DNA from: Lepidostoma basale
Taxonomy: Eukaryota > Arthropoda > Insecta > Trichoptera > Lepidostomatidae
Direction: 5' to 3'
NCBI GenBank assembly: GCA_022606425.2
Contig: JAHDVF020001468.1
Coordinates: 3,147,501 to 3,211,500 of the forward strand
Length of the DNA stretch: 64,000 nucleotides
Shown piece by piece: positions 42,043-52,869 of the stretch. Numbering within the stretch: the first letter of the stretch is position 1; each line of letters starts with the position of its first letter. Both the position numbers and the translations under genes were made by a program. Under the pieces are notes generated by a model that saw only the letters and a list, made by a program, of their open reading frames with translations, made no database searches and was not told the origin of the DNA.

Positions 42043-42560
42043 AACTAACTAACTAACTTACCATCACGCCGTCTCCCCGCAGAAAGAATGGAACGCCACA
42101 CTGTTCTGTCCTGACATACGTCTCACGCTTCCTCTACATTCATACATCTTGTCATGCACGCACGTCGATTTTTCCGACTCCTCACGTGACCGACATTCAA
42201 TATTTGATTGATTTGATCGTGCCACGTTTTCCTCGGCCTTCCTCTGTTTCTAGCTCCGTTCACGCCGTTTACATATACCTTCTTTACCATTCTGTCTTCA
42301 CTCATTCTTTCCATGTGTCCAAACCATCTTAATGACCCTTTCCTTATTTTGTTCACAACACTTTCATTCGCACCACATTCACTTCTTATACTTGCATTTG
42401 TCACTCTATCATAAACAGATTTGACACACATTCGTCTTAGAGATCTCATTTCTACTGCATTTATTCTACTTTCATCCTTCTTTTGCCAGTTCCATGCTTC
42501 ACTTCCATACATAAGGGTCGGCACAAGAACACCATTGTGCACTGCCATCTTAGCTTTTTT
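42043..42560 (-). mobile_element. RTE-like LINE 3' copy, 141-aa frame
   Basis: The minus strand encodes [20 protein letters not shown] through [20 protein letters not shown] with a (TTAG)n tail. It lies directly upstream of the first ATP13A exon seen. Confidence 0.82.
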
Positions 42561-42816
42561 ATTACATACATTATTATAAAACTGTCATCCTCCATGTTTA
42601 TTCTTCATTTGATAGTATTGTTCATGGTGAATCTGTGTTTAAAATTTCATAATTTTATATTGTATAGTATAAAAGTTATGGCGAGTTTTCAAAAATGTAT
42701 AAAAAGGCGTGCGGCTGCTAAAAAATGGCCCGCGCCAGGCTTAAAACAATGCGGGAAATCATCCGACAACAATGTGTTAAGAATAAACATATTGTAATAT
42801 TATTATTTCATTTCAG

Positions 42817-42948
42817 ATGTTCGAATCCACGGGTTGGATCCTCGAAGAACCGACGATTCCAGACACGACCAAGTTTGATCTCCTGGTGCCTACGGTTGTC
42901 AAGAGTTCCCCGATTGAAAGCGGAGACATCGGTGTTTCGGGAGGCCAG
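42817..42948 (+). CDS. ATP13A2/3: ATP13A exon 1 seen (nucleotide-binding domain)
   Basis: Acceptor TTTCATTTCAG, donor CAG/GTGATC, phase 0 at both ends, 44 residues beginning MFESTGWILEEP. In the family this segment directly follows a D-L-K motif encoded by the previous exon, so the leading Met is internal and not a start codon. Confidence 0.88.
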
Positions 42949-45900
42949 GTGATCATCATATTTTATTTATCCTTTGAAGTTTAACTCAATGATTCATTTG
43001 GAGTGTTTCCATGATGATACAGTGGTTATTTAATCTGTTGCTCTGTTGCAGTACTCTTAGGCATGTTTTTTTGTGTACTTCCAGGCGCATTCGGCCCAGG
43101 AGTGGGGGATCGTCCAGCAGTTCCAGTTCAGCTCCGCTCTGCAGCGCTGCAGTGTGGTGTGCCGCTCCGTGGCGGACCCTCACTACTGGGTCTTCTGCAA
43201 GGGCTCCCCCGAGATGATCGCGGCCCTCTCCAGGCCGGAAACTGGTGATATAACACAAGCCAGTTTCTTTAGATTATTGCTTCTTGCAAACTCCTTGTTT
43301 GGACATATGAAATGAATGAACGAGAGAAGAATGGTTAGATTGTTGTATACAAGTAGTGTGAGTGAAAAGAGAAGCCGTGGAAGACCAAGGATAGTATGGC
43401 ATAACCCAATTAATCAAGAGCAGACATTGTCAGAACCAAACATCTCTTAACCCTTAACGTACCGTGTTCAAAACAAAACGCTCGCTCCCATGTGGTAAAT
43501 TCAGTTTATCGCTAACTTTATCTAAATATCAAGCATATGACTCGATGAATCAAAATTTAATTTATGTCATCTTGTAGGGAATTTCATTAGGAATAGATCG
43601 ATATCTATAACATACATGGATTATTTGAAAAACATATCATTACTAATTTTTTTCTGGAACCATGCGATTTCTGATATAGAATGCGAGACAGCATATGAGC
43701 AACTGACACCAAGTATAAACTCGTGTCGCCCCGCCGCGCCGTGGCGCTATAATTTTACGTATGATAAAGGCACCTAGGCAAAATGTATAGTACGTTCAAG
43801 ACAACGAGTACGTATTAATATTTGTCCCTTGTGGTAAAGTGTTAATATTTTCACAGTTCTGATATTATTAAGTTGCGTGCTGCGTTTCCGTCCACAGTCG
43901 GTATTATTACGTACCTATGAAAAGGCCAAACATATAATTTATAGTACGTTCAAAACAGCGAGTAAGTATTTTGTCACTTTTGATAAAGTTGTAAATATTA
44001 GCAAAACAAATTCTACCTTAACACGAATGAAGGTGAGGGCAGTCTTAGAAAATATTTTTTTTTGGGATGAAGGAAGTAATTTTTTGCTTTTTTTTTTACT
44101 ACGAAATATTGAGAACACTTCAATGGAGGATTACAATTTTTTTTATAATATTAGGGTCCATAGGTTTTAAGAAAATCAACTTTGAATTGGCAGTGGAAAC
44201 TCAATTGACCACATGGCAACGCGACGGTTAAGAGATTCTCTTATTTATTCTACTTTTACGTTCTATGTTTCACTTCCATACCCAAGGGTTGGCACAAGAA
44301 CACCATTGTACACTGCCATCTTAGCTTTTTTGTATAGGCTTTAATGTTAGTTAGTTACAGAACGATATTTTATCAATATTTTGTTTCCAGTGCCGGAGAA
44401 TCTGAAGTCCTGCCTGCGTCACTACACGAGACAAGGTTACCGCGTGCTGGCCGTGGCCAGCCGAAGCCTAGAGGAGGAGGGCATCCGCGGAGTGCAGCGC
44501 CTCGCCCGCGACCAGGCCGAGTCGCGCCTCACCTTCCTAGGACTAGTCATTCTGGAAAACCGCCTCAAGCCGGAGACCAGACCCGTCATAGCGGAGCTCA
44601 TCAACGCCGACATCAAAGTCGTCATGATCACAGGTAAATTGATTATTCTTATAATTGTTATATTCTTTTAAAAGCTTCGTATTTCACTTCTTTATATGTA
44701 AGATGGCAATGTTCTATGTTGTTCTTGTTGTAAACAGTGAATATCTGGAACAAGTGGACGAATTTGTTTATTTAGGAAGTATGTTTACAAAGGATGGGAG
44801 AATGGAGAAGGATATTGAAACAAGGATTGGGGCAACAGAGTAAATGGTGCACTTAAAGTTGTCAACGCAAACAAAAGCCTATCCAAAACAGCTTAGATGG
44901 CAGAGTGCATAATGGTGTTCTTGTGCCGACCCTTATCGAATCAAATCAAATCAAATCAGTTTATTATCAAAAGACATTACAAACAGGAAAATGTTTAAGG
45001 CATCTATTAAGTACAGGTAAAATATTATAAAAATACAACAAAGTACCAGGAACGCATTAGAGATGGTTCAACATTAGGAAGACAAGATACTTTCTAAAGT
45101 CAAGAGTATTTGTCCCCTGAACGTACCTTCACTAATATAAAAGACGTCGATCTCCGAGGAGATCGCGTTCAGCAGACTAATTGCTCTTCCCACCGGTGTC
45201 ACCAGAGGCAGATTGGTTCTGGTGGCCGGTAGGTAAAACAATCTGTGCTGTCGCTGTCGGAGAAATCTATCAGGGACAAAAAGACCAACACCCTCTAGCA
45301 CGGCCAAGTTCTCGAAATATCCCCTGATTAATTTAAAGAAATGGGTTATGAGATGCCCATATCTTCGAAGCTGTAAAGAATTGGTTCATGTATCACTTAT
45401 GTATGGAAGTGGAGCATGGGACTGGCAAAAGAATGATGAGACTAGAATAAATGCGGTAGAAATGAGATCTCTTGTGGTTAATCTGTATATTATAGTGTCA
45501 AATGCAAATATAAGAAGTGAAAAAAAAAAATTATGAACAAAATAATAAAATCAAATCAAATCAGTTTATTTCATCAATAGATATTACAAAATTAATTTTT
45601 AAGGCATCTATTGAGAACAGGTATATTATTATACCAGAAACGCATGAGAGATGGTTCAACATTAGGAAGACAGGATACTCTCCAGAATTAAGAGTATTTG
45701 GACCGATGATATTATCAAAAGGGTTGAAAAATCTTGGATACAAAAGGGGCAGGATAGAGACGAGTGGAAGAAATTGGAAGAGGCCTATATCCAGCAGTGG
45801 AGGGAAGAAGGCCAGCAAAGAAGAAGAGAAGAAGCCTTCTGAACGTACTTTCACTAATATGAAAGACTGTCAAATTTCGGACAGATGAAAGATGAAAGAA

Positions 45901-48900
45901 TTGGGAAGAAAATACATCAATTACTAAAAGACACTGTTGTGGGGGTCCATTCTCTCTGCCTACCCCTCTGTGGAAACAGTATGAATTTATTTATTTATTA
46001 GATATTCTGTGTATGATAGAGTGTCGAATGAAAATATAAGAAGTGAATGCGGTGCGAATGATGGTGTCATGAACAAAATAATGAAAGGATCATTAAGATG
46101 GTTTGGACATATGGAAAGAATGAATGAAGAAAGAATGGTAAAAAAAAATATGTTAATGATGTAAATGGAACCAGAAATAGAGGAAGACCGAGGAAAACGT
46201 GGCACGATCAAATAAATCAAATATTGAATGTCGGCCATGGAGGAGTCAGAGAAATCGACGCGCGTGCATGACACGATGTATGAATGTTGAGGAAGCGAGA
46301 GAAATATGTCAGGAAAGAAAGGTGTGGCAGTCCATTCTTTCTGCCTACCCCTTCGGGGAGACGGCGTGATGGTTAGTTAGTTAGTTAGTTAAAAGAAACA
46401 TTTAGAATAATCGCAACCCATCACACCGCATCTCTCGCGATGGCGAAAAGAGAAGGATGGAGTGCCGCATCGATTAAAGTGTGGCAGTCCATTCTTTCTG
46501 CCTACCCTTTCGGGGAGACGGCGTGATGGTTAGTTAGTTACATTTAGAATCATTAAAATAAGGCCAATTACATGCTACCAATGAATGTTAGTTACATAAA
46601 AAAATTTACATGAATTTTGTAATTAATATTTGTTTTAAACGGTTTTGATATGTAATTCTAGGGGACAATTTGGACACTGCTGTTTCTGTGGCGACGGAGT
46701 GTGGCCTGCTCCGCGAAGGATCCAAGCTGGTCATGTGTGAGGCTGTGGAATCGGAGGGAAAGGGGGCCCCGCCAGAGCTCTACTACACGCACACGCTGAT
46801 CAGTGTGGAAGGGGTACTGTCCTAATAATACACATTGAATATTTTCATTTATTAAAAAAATTATGGTTGTTATTTGAAAATTCACAGTAGATATTCATTG
46901 TAAATAATGAAAAAAAAAATAGTAAATGTAAACAATCTTTTGGCCCCAAACAAATCTATTGGCCCCAAACAGTATCAAATGCTGCTCTCTGGACTATGGC
47001 AGGCGAAAAGCCAATTAGAGAAGTCGCTAGACTGCATCGCTCAGGCAGTGGCGGTACTCCCATAGAAGTCCAGAAGCCCGGCTTGCGTAAGAAATTTTCA
47101 ATTAAAACTTCTTCTGGCTCTTACGTCTGATGGGAACATTGTTGGAAGGTGATTTGGTGGGTTGATGGTTTATGCGGGGGCATAATCATTTAGATTTGGG
47201 GGTTTTGATTCAAAATTTCTTACGCAAGCCGGGCTTCTGGGCTTCTATGGGAGTACCGCCACTGCGCTCAGGGTGCACTAGACTGGTCCCCTATAGGGGG
47301 AAAGAGAAAGCGAGGCAAACCTAGAGCCACCTGGAGAAGAACCCTGCAGGACAAGGTTATGGCAGCATGCGTCACTTAGGAAGATGTTAGGCAACAGGCA
47401 TGCGATAGAGTCGTGTGGAGAAGGTTCCTGAGGCCCTATGCACCACGGAGGTGTGACAGGACAAAAAGAAGAGAAGAATAAGAAGAAACAATATTTTTAA
47501 AATGTATATTTAGTTCAAATCAATAAATGTTTGTGTCTTCTGGAGATGGCCAGTGTTTGGAAATTTATTTTTCTAGAAGTTTTATTATATTTAATGGGAA
47601 GGAACATGTATTGCCTTGCTAATCAATTATCAAATACGTTAGAAAACGGATGATTTCATTCGCATTAGTGTTTTAATTCATAAAAAAATAATCTAAACCT
47701 TTCAGTTGAAGCAGTCCAACACAAACCCGTCACACGTCCCGGTGCTGACCAGGATCAGCTCCTCGGAGCTGTGGCCTCCGTCTCCATCGCCCGGGTCTTC
47801 CGCGCCCTCGCTTGACGCGGAAGCTGGTGAGGCCGCCAAGCCGAGGGGGGGCACTGCCGTGGCCATGACAGGCGCCACGTGGAGAGCCCTGCGCGAGCAC
47901 CACGCGCACCTGCTGCCGCGCATGGTCACCGCGGGGGCCGTGTTCGCCAGGATGGCCTCCGACCAGAAGCAGCAGCTCGTGCAAGAGCTGCAGACCCTTG
48001 GATACTACGTGGGTAAGTACTGATATGAATCTTCTTCTTCTTCTTCAAGTGCCCTGCCGGGTCCCCCCAACGTTGGCGATCACCTTGGCGAATCTGTCCC
48101 TGTTCTGCGCCACTCGGAACAGCTCCTCCACACTTCGGATGTCGGTCCACTCCCTCACGTTTCGCAGCCAGGACATTTGTCTCCTTCCGGGCCCTCGGCG
48201 TCCCTCAATTTTCCCCTCCAATATCAGTTGGAGAAGGTGGTACTTTTCCCCACGCAGTATGTGACCCAGATGTGAGATCTTTCGAACCTTGATAGTTGAT
48301 AACAGTTCCCTGTCAACTCTAGCTCGCCTCAGGACTTCGGTATTGGTAACCATGTCTGTCCAGGGAACTCTGAGCATTCGGCGATGGAGCCACATTTCAA
48401 ATGCTTCCAGTCTGTTCATTGAGTTAACTTTCAAGGTCCAAGTTTCACACCCGTACAATAAAACAGACCACACATAGCATTTGATCCTTCTCCGGAGTTT
48501 CAAGTTTACGTTATCATTGCAAAAGAGTGATTTCATTTTATTAAACGTAGCTCTGGCTGCCTCAATTCTGCATTTTATCTCTACATCTGGGTCAAGAGAT
48601 TGTGTTAGTATGCTGCCGAGGTATTTAAATTTTTCCACCCTTTCAATGTTACGGCTGTTCAAATGCAATACTGACCCACTGTAGTCAAGCCGTCCGAATG
48701 TTATCCATTTGGTTACTGATATGAATAAGTTATGGAATAATAACATGAATGATTTATATAGCAACATTTTAATGAATTAATCATTATATGGGCGCTGTTA
48801 AAAATGGTCCATTTTAAAACCTAATTTTTCATCAGCTTGGCTCCATCCACTGCTGGACGTAAGCCTCTCCATCCCCACGCCATCCCACTCTGTCTCTCGC

Positions 48901-50197
48901 CAGTGCTTCAGGCTCCCAACCTAATAATAAGCTACAAATGGTGTTCTTGTGCCAACACTTATGTAAAAAAGTGAAGGATGGAAGAAAGTAGAATAAATGC
49001 AGTAGAAATGAGATCTCTTGTGTGAAAAATCTGTCTATGACAGAGTGTCAAATCCAAATATAAGAAGTAAATGCAGTGCGAATGAAAGTGTTATGAACAA
49101 TATAATGAAAGTGTCATTAAGTCAAAATAATGAAAGTGTCACTTCATAAGTTATGGTACAAGAACACCATTGTGCACTGCCATCTTACGATATTAATAAT
49201 GTTTTATTTTGTAGCCATGTGTGGAGACGGTGCTAACGACTGCGGCGCCCTGAAGGCTGCTCACGCCGGAATATCCGTCTCCGGCGAGGAGAGCAGCGTG
49301 GCCTCTCCGTTCACGTCACGCGAAGGCCACGTCGGCTGCGTGCCGCTCATCATCCGAGAAGGCCGCGCCGCCCTCACCACGTCCTTCGGCATGTTCAAGT
49401 TCATGGTCGCGTACTCCCTCGCCGAATTCCTCAGTGTCGCTTTCCTCTATTACTTCGACTCCAACCTAACGGATTTCCAGTTTCTTTATATAGACATTTT
49501 TCTAAGCATCAATTTCACGTTCTTCTTCGGTAAAACACACGCTTATCCCGGAAAATTGTGTAAGATTCCACCCGGAATGTCTTTACTTGGTTTCGTTCCG
49601 TTAGTCTCGTTGATTCTGCAACTCTTGATCGTAACCGCTTTCCAGGTCGCTAGTTTCATGGTGCTGCAAACGTATTCGTGGTACGTTCCGCATCAGTACG
49701 AAGGAGACTCGGCGTACGAATGCCACGAAAACTACGCCATTTTCACGTTATCCATGTTCCAGTATATAACGCTAGCGATCACGTTCTCGCAAGGCGCTCC
49801 TTATCGTAGATCCATCTTTACCAACTTCTATTTCTTGGCTAGTCTCTTCGCTATGGCCGCTCTGGGAGTGTACATCGTGATAGACCCGGCGGATTGGCTG
49901 AGCGGACTGCTGGAGCTTTTGATGCCGCCTGAATTCGGCTTCCGTTATGTCGTGATCGGTCTGGCAGTCGCGAACTTCTTCTGCAGCCTGTTTGCGGAGA
50001 AGTTCATCGTACAGTATTTGATGCAGGCGAAGAAGATGGTTCCGGAAGCGTTGCAGGACCGGTCTGGCAAGAGATTCTCTCACCGGACAGTGGAGAAGGA
50101 GCTAGAAGCTCACGACTGGCCGCCCCCGTCTTCCAACGGCACGAGCGAGGTTCTGAGCGTATCGCACGAACGAGTCAACGGGAATACAGTTGGATGA
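42817..50197 (+). CDS. ATP13A2/3: P5B-type cation-transporting ATPase, ATP13A2/3 type (C-terminal half, six exons)
   Basis: The exons are 42817-42948, 43085-43244, 44391-44633, 46662-46813, 47706-48012 and 49215-50197 (TGA). All are GT-AG and phase-matched, giving about 658 residues. The first begins MFESTGWILEEP in the nucleotide-binding domain. FSSALQRCSVV and KGSPE follow, then the hinge motifs MITGDN and MCGDGANDC, then six hydrophobic segments (M5-M10) ending near residue 610 of this fragment. P5B ATPases sit in late endosomes/lysosomes and move polyamines. The expected upstream exons, with M1-M4 and the DKTGT phosphorylation site, are absent: the preceding 3.5 kb is repeats and RhoGAP intron. 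As it stands the locus cannot encode an active pump. Several RTE and LINE copies sit in its introns. Confidence 0.94.
43085..43244 (+). CDS. ATP13A2/3: ATP13A exon 2 seen (N-domain, KGSPE)
   Basis: Phase 0 in, phase 1 out. It encodes EWGIVQQFQFSSALQRCSVV and VFCKGSPEMIAALSRPET. The F-S-S-x-L-Q-R and KGSPE motifs contact ATP in P-type pumps. Confidence 0.93.
43290..44338. other. ATP13A intron with RTE pieces
   Basis: 43296-43435 is an RTE piece on + (GRPRIVWHNPINQ-type). 44228-44338 is an RTE piece on minus (YGSEA-type, LVPTL). Between them, two diverged direct repeats (about 43755-43845 and 43910-44000) share ATAGTACGTTCAA and ACGAGTA-type words. No gene. Confidence 0.5.
44391..44633 (+). 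CDS. ATP13A2/3: ATP13A exon 3 seen (N to P domain)
   Basis: Phase 1 at both ends. It runs from VPENLKSCLRHYTRQGYRVL to IKVVMITG. The final MITG is completed as MITGDN by the next exon, the P-domain hinge motif. LGLVILENRLKPET is the conserved stretch ahead of it. Confidence 0.94.
44715..45965 (+). mobile_element. RTE-like LINE with two nested LINE insertions
   Basis: RTE pieces 44715-44938, 45360-45545 and 45875-45965 are in order on +. (TTTGA)-family LINEs on minus occupy 44939-45355 and 45547-45875. The second holds a further (AAG)-tailed LINE end on + at about 45695-45837. Confidence 0.7.
45993..46394 (+). mobile_element. RTE-like LINE 3' copy with (TTAG)n tail
   Basis: [20 protein letters not shown] to [12 protein letters not shown] with a frameshift near 46140, then GATGGTTAGTTAGTTAGTTAG. 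It closely resembles the 59783 copy. Confidence 0.82.
46420..46545 (+). mobile_element. SINE family 2 (RTE-tailed), 5'-truncated
   Basis: CGCAACCCATCACACCGC body joined to GTGTGGCAGTCCATTCTTTC...GACGGCGTGATGGTTAG. The tail is identical in kind to that of the RTE copy just upstream. Confidence 0.72.
46662..46813 (+). CDS. ATP13A2/3: ATP13A exon 4 seen (P domain)
   Basis: Phase 1 in, phase 0 out at GAAGGG/GTACTG. It starts DNLDTAVSVATECGLL and continues through a variable loop with YYTHTLISVEG. It lies just downstream of a block of RTE and SINE tails. Confidence 0.9.
46950..47490 (+). mobile_element. LINE 3' end split by a hAT MITE
   Basis: Pieces 46950-47045 (LWTMAGEKPIREVARLHRSG-type) and 47265-47490 (WRRTLQDKV, EDVRQQACDRVVWRRFLRPY) are contiguous in the related minus copy at 52250-52650. 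Confidence 0.7.
47046..47264. mobile_element. hAT-type MITE, complete
   Basis: 219 bp with inverted ends of about 50 bases (CAGTGGCGGTACTCCCATAG and its complement). The 8-base duplication is CGCTCAGG (47038-47045 and 47265-47272). Confidence 0.9.
47706..48012 (+). CDS. ATP13A2/3: ATP13A exon 5 seen (variable loop and FARM motif)
   Basis: Phase 0 in, phase 1 out. A Ser/Pro/Ala-rich insert is followed by VAMTGATWRALREHH and GAVFARMASDQKQQLVQEL. The FARM-x-x-x-Q-K motif is conserved in P5 ATPases. The exon is GC-rich against AT-rich introns. Confidence 0.92.
48028..48770 (-). mobile_element. LINE 3' half, intact 240-aa frame
   Basis: The minus strand encodes FKYLGSILTQSLDPDVEIKC, VLLYGCETWTLKVNSMNRLE, MWLHRRMLRVPWTDMVTNTE and GRRQMSWLRNVREWTD, ending in an (AAG)n tail. 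It is distinct from the RTE family above. It starts 16 bases after the ATP13A exon 5 donor. Confidence 0.8.
48820..49190. mobile_element. Decayed LINE pieces in ATP13A intron
   Basis: 48835-48925 (minus) carries a CCACTGCTGGACGTAAGCC LINE end. 48935-49130 (+) is an RTE fragment with stops. 49158-49186 (minus) is a short RTE piece. Confidence 0.55.
49215..50197 (+). CDS. ATP13A2/3: ATP13A last exon (GDGANDC and membrane segments M5-M10)
   Basis: The acceptor is TTTTGTAG, phase 1. It encodes 327 residues to TGA. AMCGDGANDCGALKAAH opens the exon. Six hydrophobic segments follow, including FKFMVAYSLAEFLSVAFLYY, FQFLYIDIFLSINFTFFF and FRYVVIGLAVANFFCSLF. The soluble tail is about 60 residues and begins near the EKF following the last segment. 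The reading frame is intact. Confidence 0.96.
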
Positions 50198-50420
50198 CGA
50201 ATGTTTGAATTAGTGAGATTAGTTTTAAGTGAAGCAAGTATTATAGTGTATTTCCCGGCTTTTGTACACTCCATATTCCATTTAACCCTTTAAATACCTT
50301 TTATCACGATATATCATAGTCTTCCGATTGTATTTCACTGTGAAAGAACCATTTTATAGATACCAGGAACTGTTTTAAAGCATTTTTATTTATGAAGGTT
50401 TTAATATAAATTAAAATATT
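50198..50420 (+). promoter_or_regulatory. ATP13A2/3: ATP13A 3' untranslated region (inferred)
   Basis: AT-rich sequence after the stop. The first poly(A)-signal variant I see is ATTAAA at about 50410. Canonical AATAAA appears only near 50957, beyond the LTR-like block. The end is therefore uncertain. Confidence 0.35.
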
Positions 50421-50582
50421 GTTTTTTTCCACTTATGAGTTTATTATTCTCTAGATATTTCAAAGATTTTACCAAACATGTGTTTTAATGATTTTTTTTA
50501 TGTATTAAAACAGTTTTTCCAATTATGACTTTATTTTTCTTTACATGTTTTGAAGATTATACCAAACATATGCTTTAATTTT
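50405..50582. repeat. Two diverged tandem units of about 100 bp
   Basis: Units at about 50405-50495 and 50505-50582 share TTAAAA, TTTTTCCA, TATGA and TTTACCAAACATG-type words in the same order and orientation. They resemble the terminal arms at 23165-23465. Confidence 0.5.
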
Positions 50583-50935
50583 TGGGTGATGTGGTGAGAG
50601 ATAAAAGCAGTGGAGGTTTCAGCGTTTATTGCAGATCACAAGTAATCATACGTTAACAGTATTATGTACTCGTGATGGAGCGTGCGCCTGGACATCGATA
50701 GCAGCTGGGGCTGATGGCTCACTGGGCAGTAGCGTCGGTCGGCGGGAGCGAAGACTCATCGGAAGTTACGCGGCGTAGCAGTGTAGACAGTTGCGTAGCT
50801 CGGTAGGAGGGTCGGAGGTTTCACGTACGTAGACTTGATGGCGTAGACTCGTGTTGGTTAGAAGTCGCAAGAATGAATACTGTCCATGGTGGTCGGATGT
50901 ACCGCTTTTATATGCTTTGCTTCCATTTTCACATG
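50583..50935 (-). mobile_element. Probable solo LTR
   Basis: Read on the minus strand, it has a TATA box (ATATAAAAGCGG) near its start, GC-rich middle, AATAAA followed by CGCTGAAACC near its end, and a CA terminus (CATCACCCA). No internal retrotransposon genes flank it. Target duplication not determined. Confidence 0.55.
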
Positions 50936-51114
50936 ATGCTCTGCTCTAGTGACCTGTGTGAATAAAATCTGGGCCCCGATTCATCATTTTTGATAAGTAG
51001 GTCCTAAGTCAGGCGTTTTCGGTTATTCGTGTAATATATTTCATCATGAAATATGGTGATTCAGCAGTCGATGTCCGCTTATATGGGTTATGCAATTAAC
51101 CCCGACAAATTCAT

Positions 51115-52165
51115 TTTTATGGATATTTTTAGTGCTAGTATTAGGGTAAATGGGGACATCACACCCTGGTTTCACATCACAAAGGGTGTTAAGCAGGGCT
51201 GCATGATGTCTCCATGGTTGTTCAATCTGTATATGAACAAATGTATGAGAGAATTGAAAAGAATAAATGCTGGTGCCAAGATGAGTGATTTGTCTGTAAA
51301 TTGTCTGCTCTACGCGGACGATGCCGTTTTCGTTGCGGATATTGTGGACAAATTACAAGTCTTAGTGTCGAGAATGTATGAGGTATGCAAGTCAAATGAT
51401 TTAATGATGAATGTCGGAAAGTCAAAGGTGAAGGTGGTTTTTGAAAGAGAAGAGCAAATGACAGTTTGTAATATAAGTGTGAACAAAAAGAATTTGGAGC
51501 AGGTGATTGAATTTGTGTTTTTAAGTAGCATGTTCACAGTGGATGGCCGAACGGAGAGTGATGTTGAAAGAAGGGTTGGTGCGGGTAACAAAGTGAATGG
51601 AGCTTTAAAAATAGTTATTGGAAACAAGTATTTATCAATGAAAGCGAAAACGGCCATTCACAATGAAGTTCTGGTCCCAATCCTAATGTATAGAAGCGAA
51701 GCAAGGAACTGGCAGAAGAAGGATGAGAGAAGAATAAATGCGGTAGAGATGAGGTCCCTAAGACGTATGTGTGGTAGAACGATATACGACAGAATCCCAA
51801 ATGCTGATATAAGAAAGGAATGTAGAGCGGAAGAAGGTATTATGAACAAAATTATGAAAGGTTCGCTGCTTTGGTTCGGACATATGGAGCGCATGGATGG
51901 AGAAAGAATGGTTAAGAAAGTATATGTCAATGATGTAAATGGAGTACAGAGTCGAGGCAGACCGAGGAAAACATGGCATGACCAAATTAATCAATTACTG
52001 AAAGGTGGCCATGTCTGAACCAGGAAAAATCAACGAGCGTGCATGTCATGATATGTGAAAGCAGAAGAGGCACGAGAATTATGTCAGGATAGAACAGTGT
52101 GGCGGTCCATCCTCTCTGCCTACTCCTGCGGAGAAACAGCGTGATGGTTTGTTAGATAGTTAAGA
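51115..52165 (+). mobile_element. RTE-like LINE, 5'-truncated, about 300-aa frame
   Basis: [20 protein letters not shown] and [20 protein letters not shown] are reverse-transcriptase palm motifs. YRSEARNWQKKDE and [16 protein letters not shown] follow. A stop at 52016 breaks the end. The tail is GATGGTTTGTTAG. Confidence 0.87.
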
Positions 52166-52249
52166 ACTGTTGATCCTTTCCTGACTGATGCACTCAAAGG
52201 TATGATGGATAAACTCCCTTGAAACTTACTTAAAACCGAATGGTATAGG

Positions 52250-52650
52250 GCCTAACCTGGTGAGGGATTCACCGTTTGGATTCTCCCCTTACCACAGTCC
52301 AGGTCAGTGCTTCTTCTTATTCTTGTCCAGTCAACGTGTCTTCTTCTTATTCTTGTCCTGTCACATCTCCGAGGTGCATAGGGCCTCAAGGAACCTTCTC
52401 CACCGACTCTATCACATGCCTGATGTCTAACATCATCCCAAGTGAAGCCTGCTGCTTTAACCTCGTCCTGCAGGGCCCTTCTCCAGATGGCTCTAGGTCT
52501 GCCATAGGGGACCAGTCTAGTGCGCCCTGAGCGATGCAAGCTGGGTTCCGTCTCAGAGTGTGACTGATCCACAGCCATTTGCATCTAGCGACTTTTTCTC
52601 TGATTGGATTTTCGCCTGCCATGGTCCAGAGAACGACATTTGTCACAGAA
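52250..52650 (-). mobile_element. LINE 3' end
   Basis: The minus strand encodes LWTMAGENPIREKVARCKWL, WISHTLRRNPACIAQGALDW and WRRALQDEVKAAG in neighbouring frames. Same family as 46950-47490. Confidence 0.7.
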
Positions 52651-52869
52651 ATAAAATACTAGTTATGAATTACAATTGTCACCGACGCTGTTGGCGGGAT
52701 TTAAAATTTAATTGCGGAGTATGTAGCTGTACCTGTTATTTCAATTCGTAATGAATTTTTTAAATTCTTGTACCAATAATTAAAACTGAAATATTAATTT
52801 ATTTATTTTGTAGGGTACCTTTCAAATGCCATAATAAAAATTTGTATTTATTATTTTGTCTTTTTTTTT

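Noticed and set aside
42817..42819. ATG at 42817 as an ATPase start codon
   Set aside because: It directly follows a strong acceptor, and family alignment places this Met in the middle of the protein.
39223..42948. A RhoGAP-ATPase fusion gene
   Set aside because: The donor at 39346 is phase 1 and the acceptor at 42816 is phase 0, so the join would shift frame.
46376..46396. TTAGTTAG runs as telomeric repeats
   Set aside because: The unit is TTAG, not the insect telomere unit TTAGG, and it always follows an RTE or SINE 3' end.
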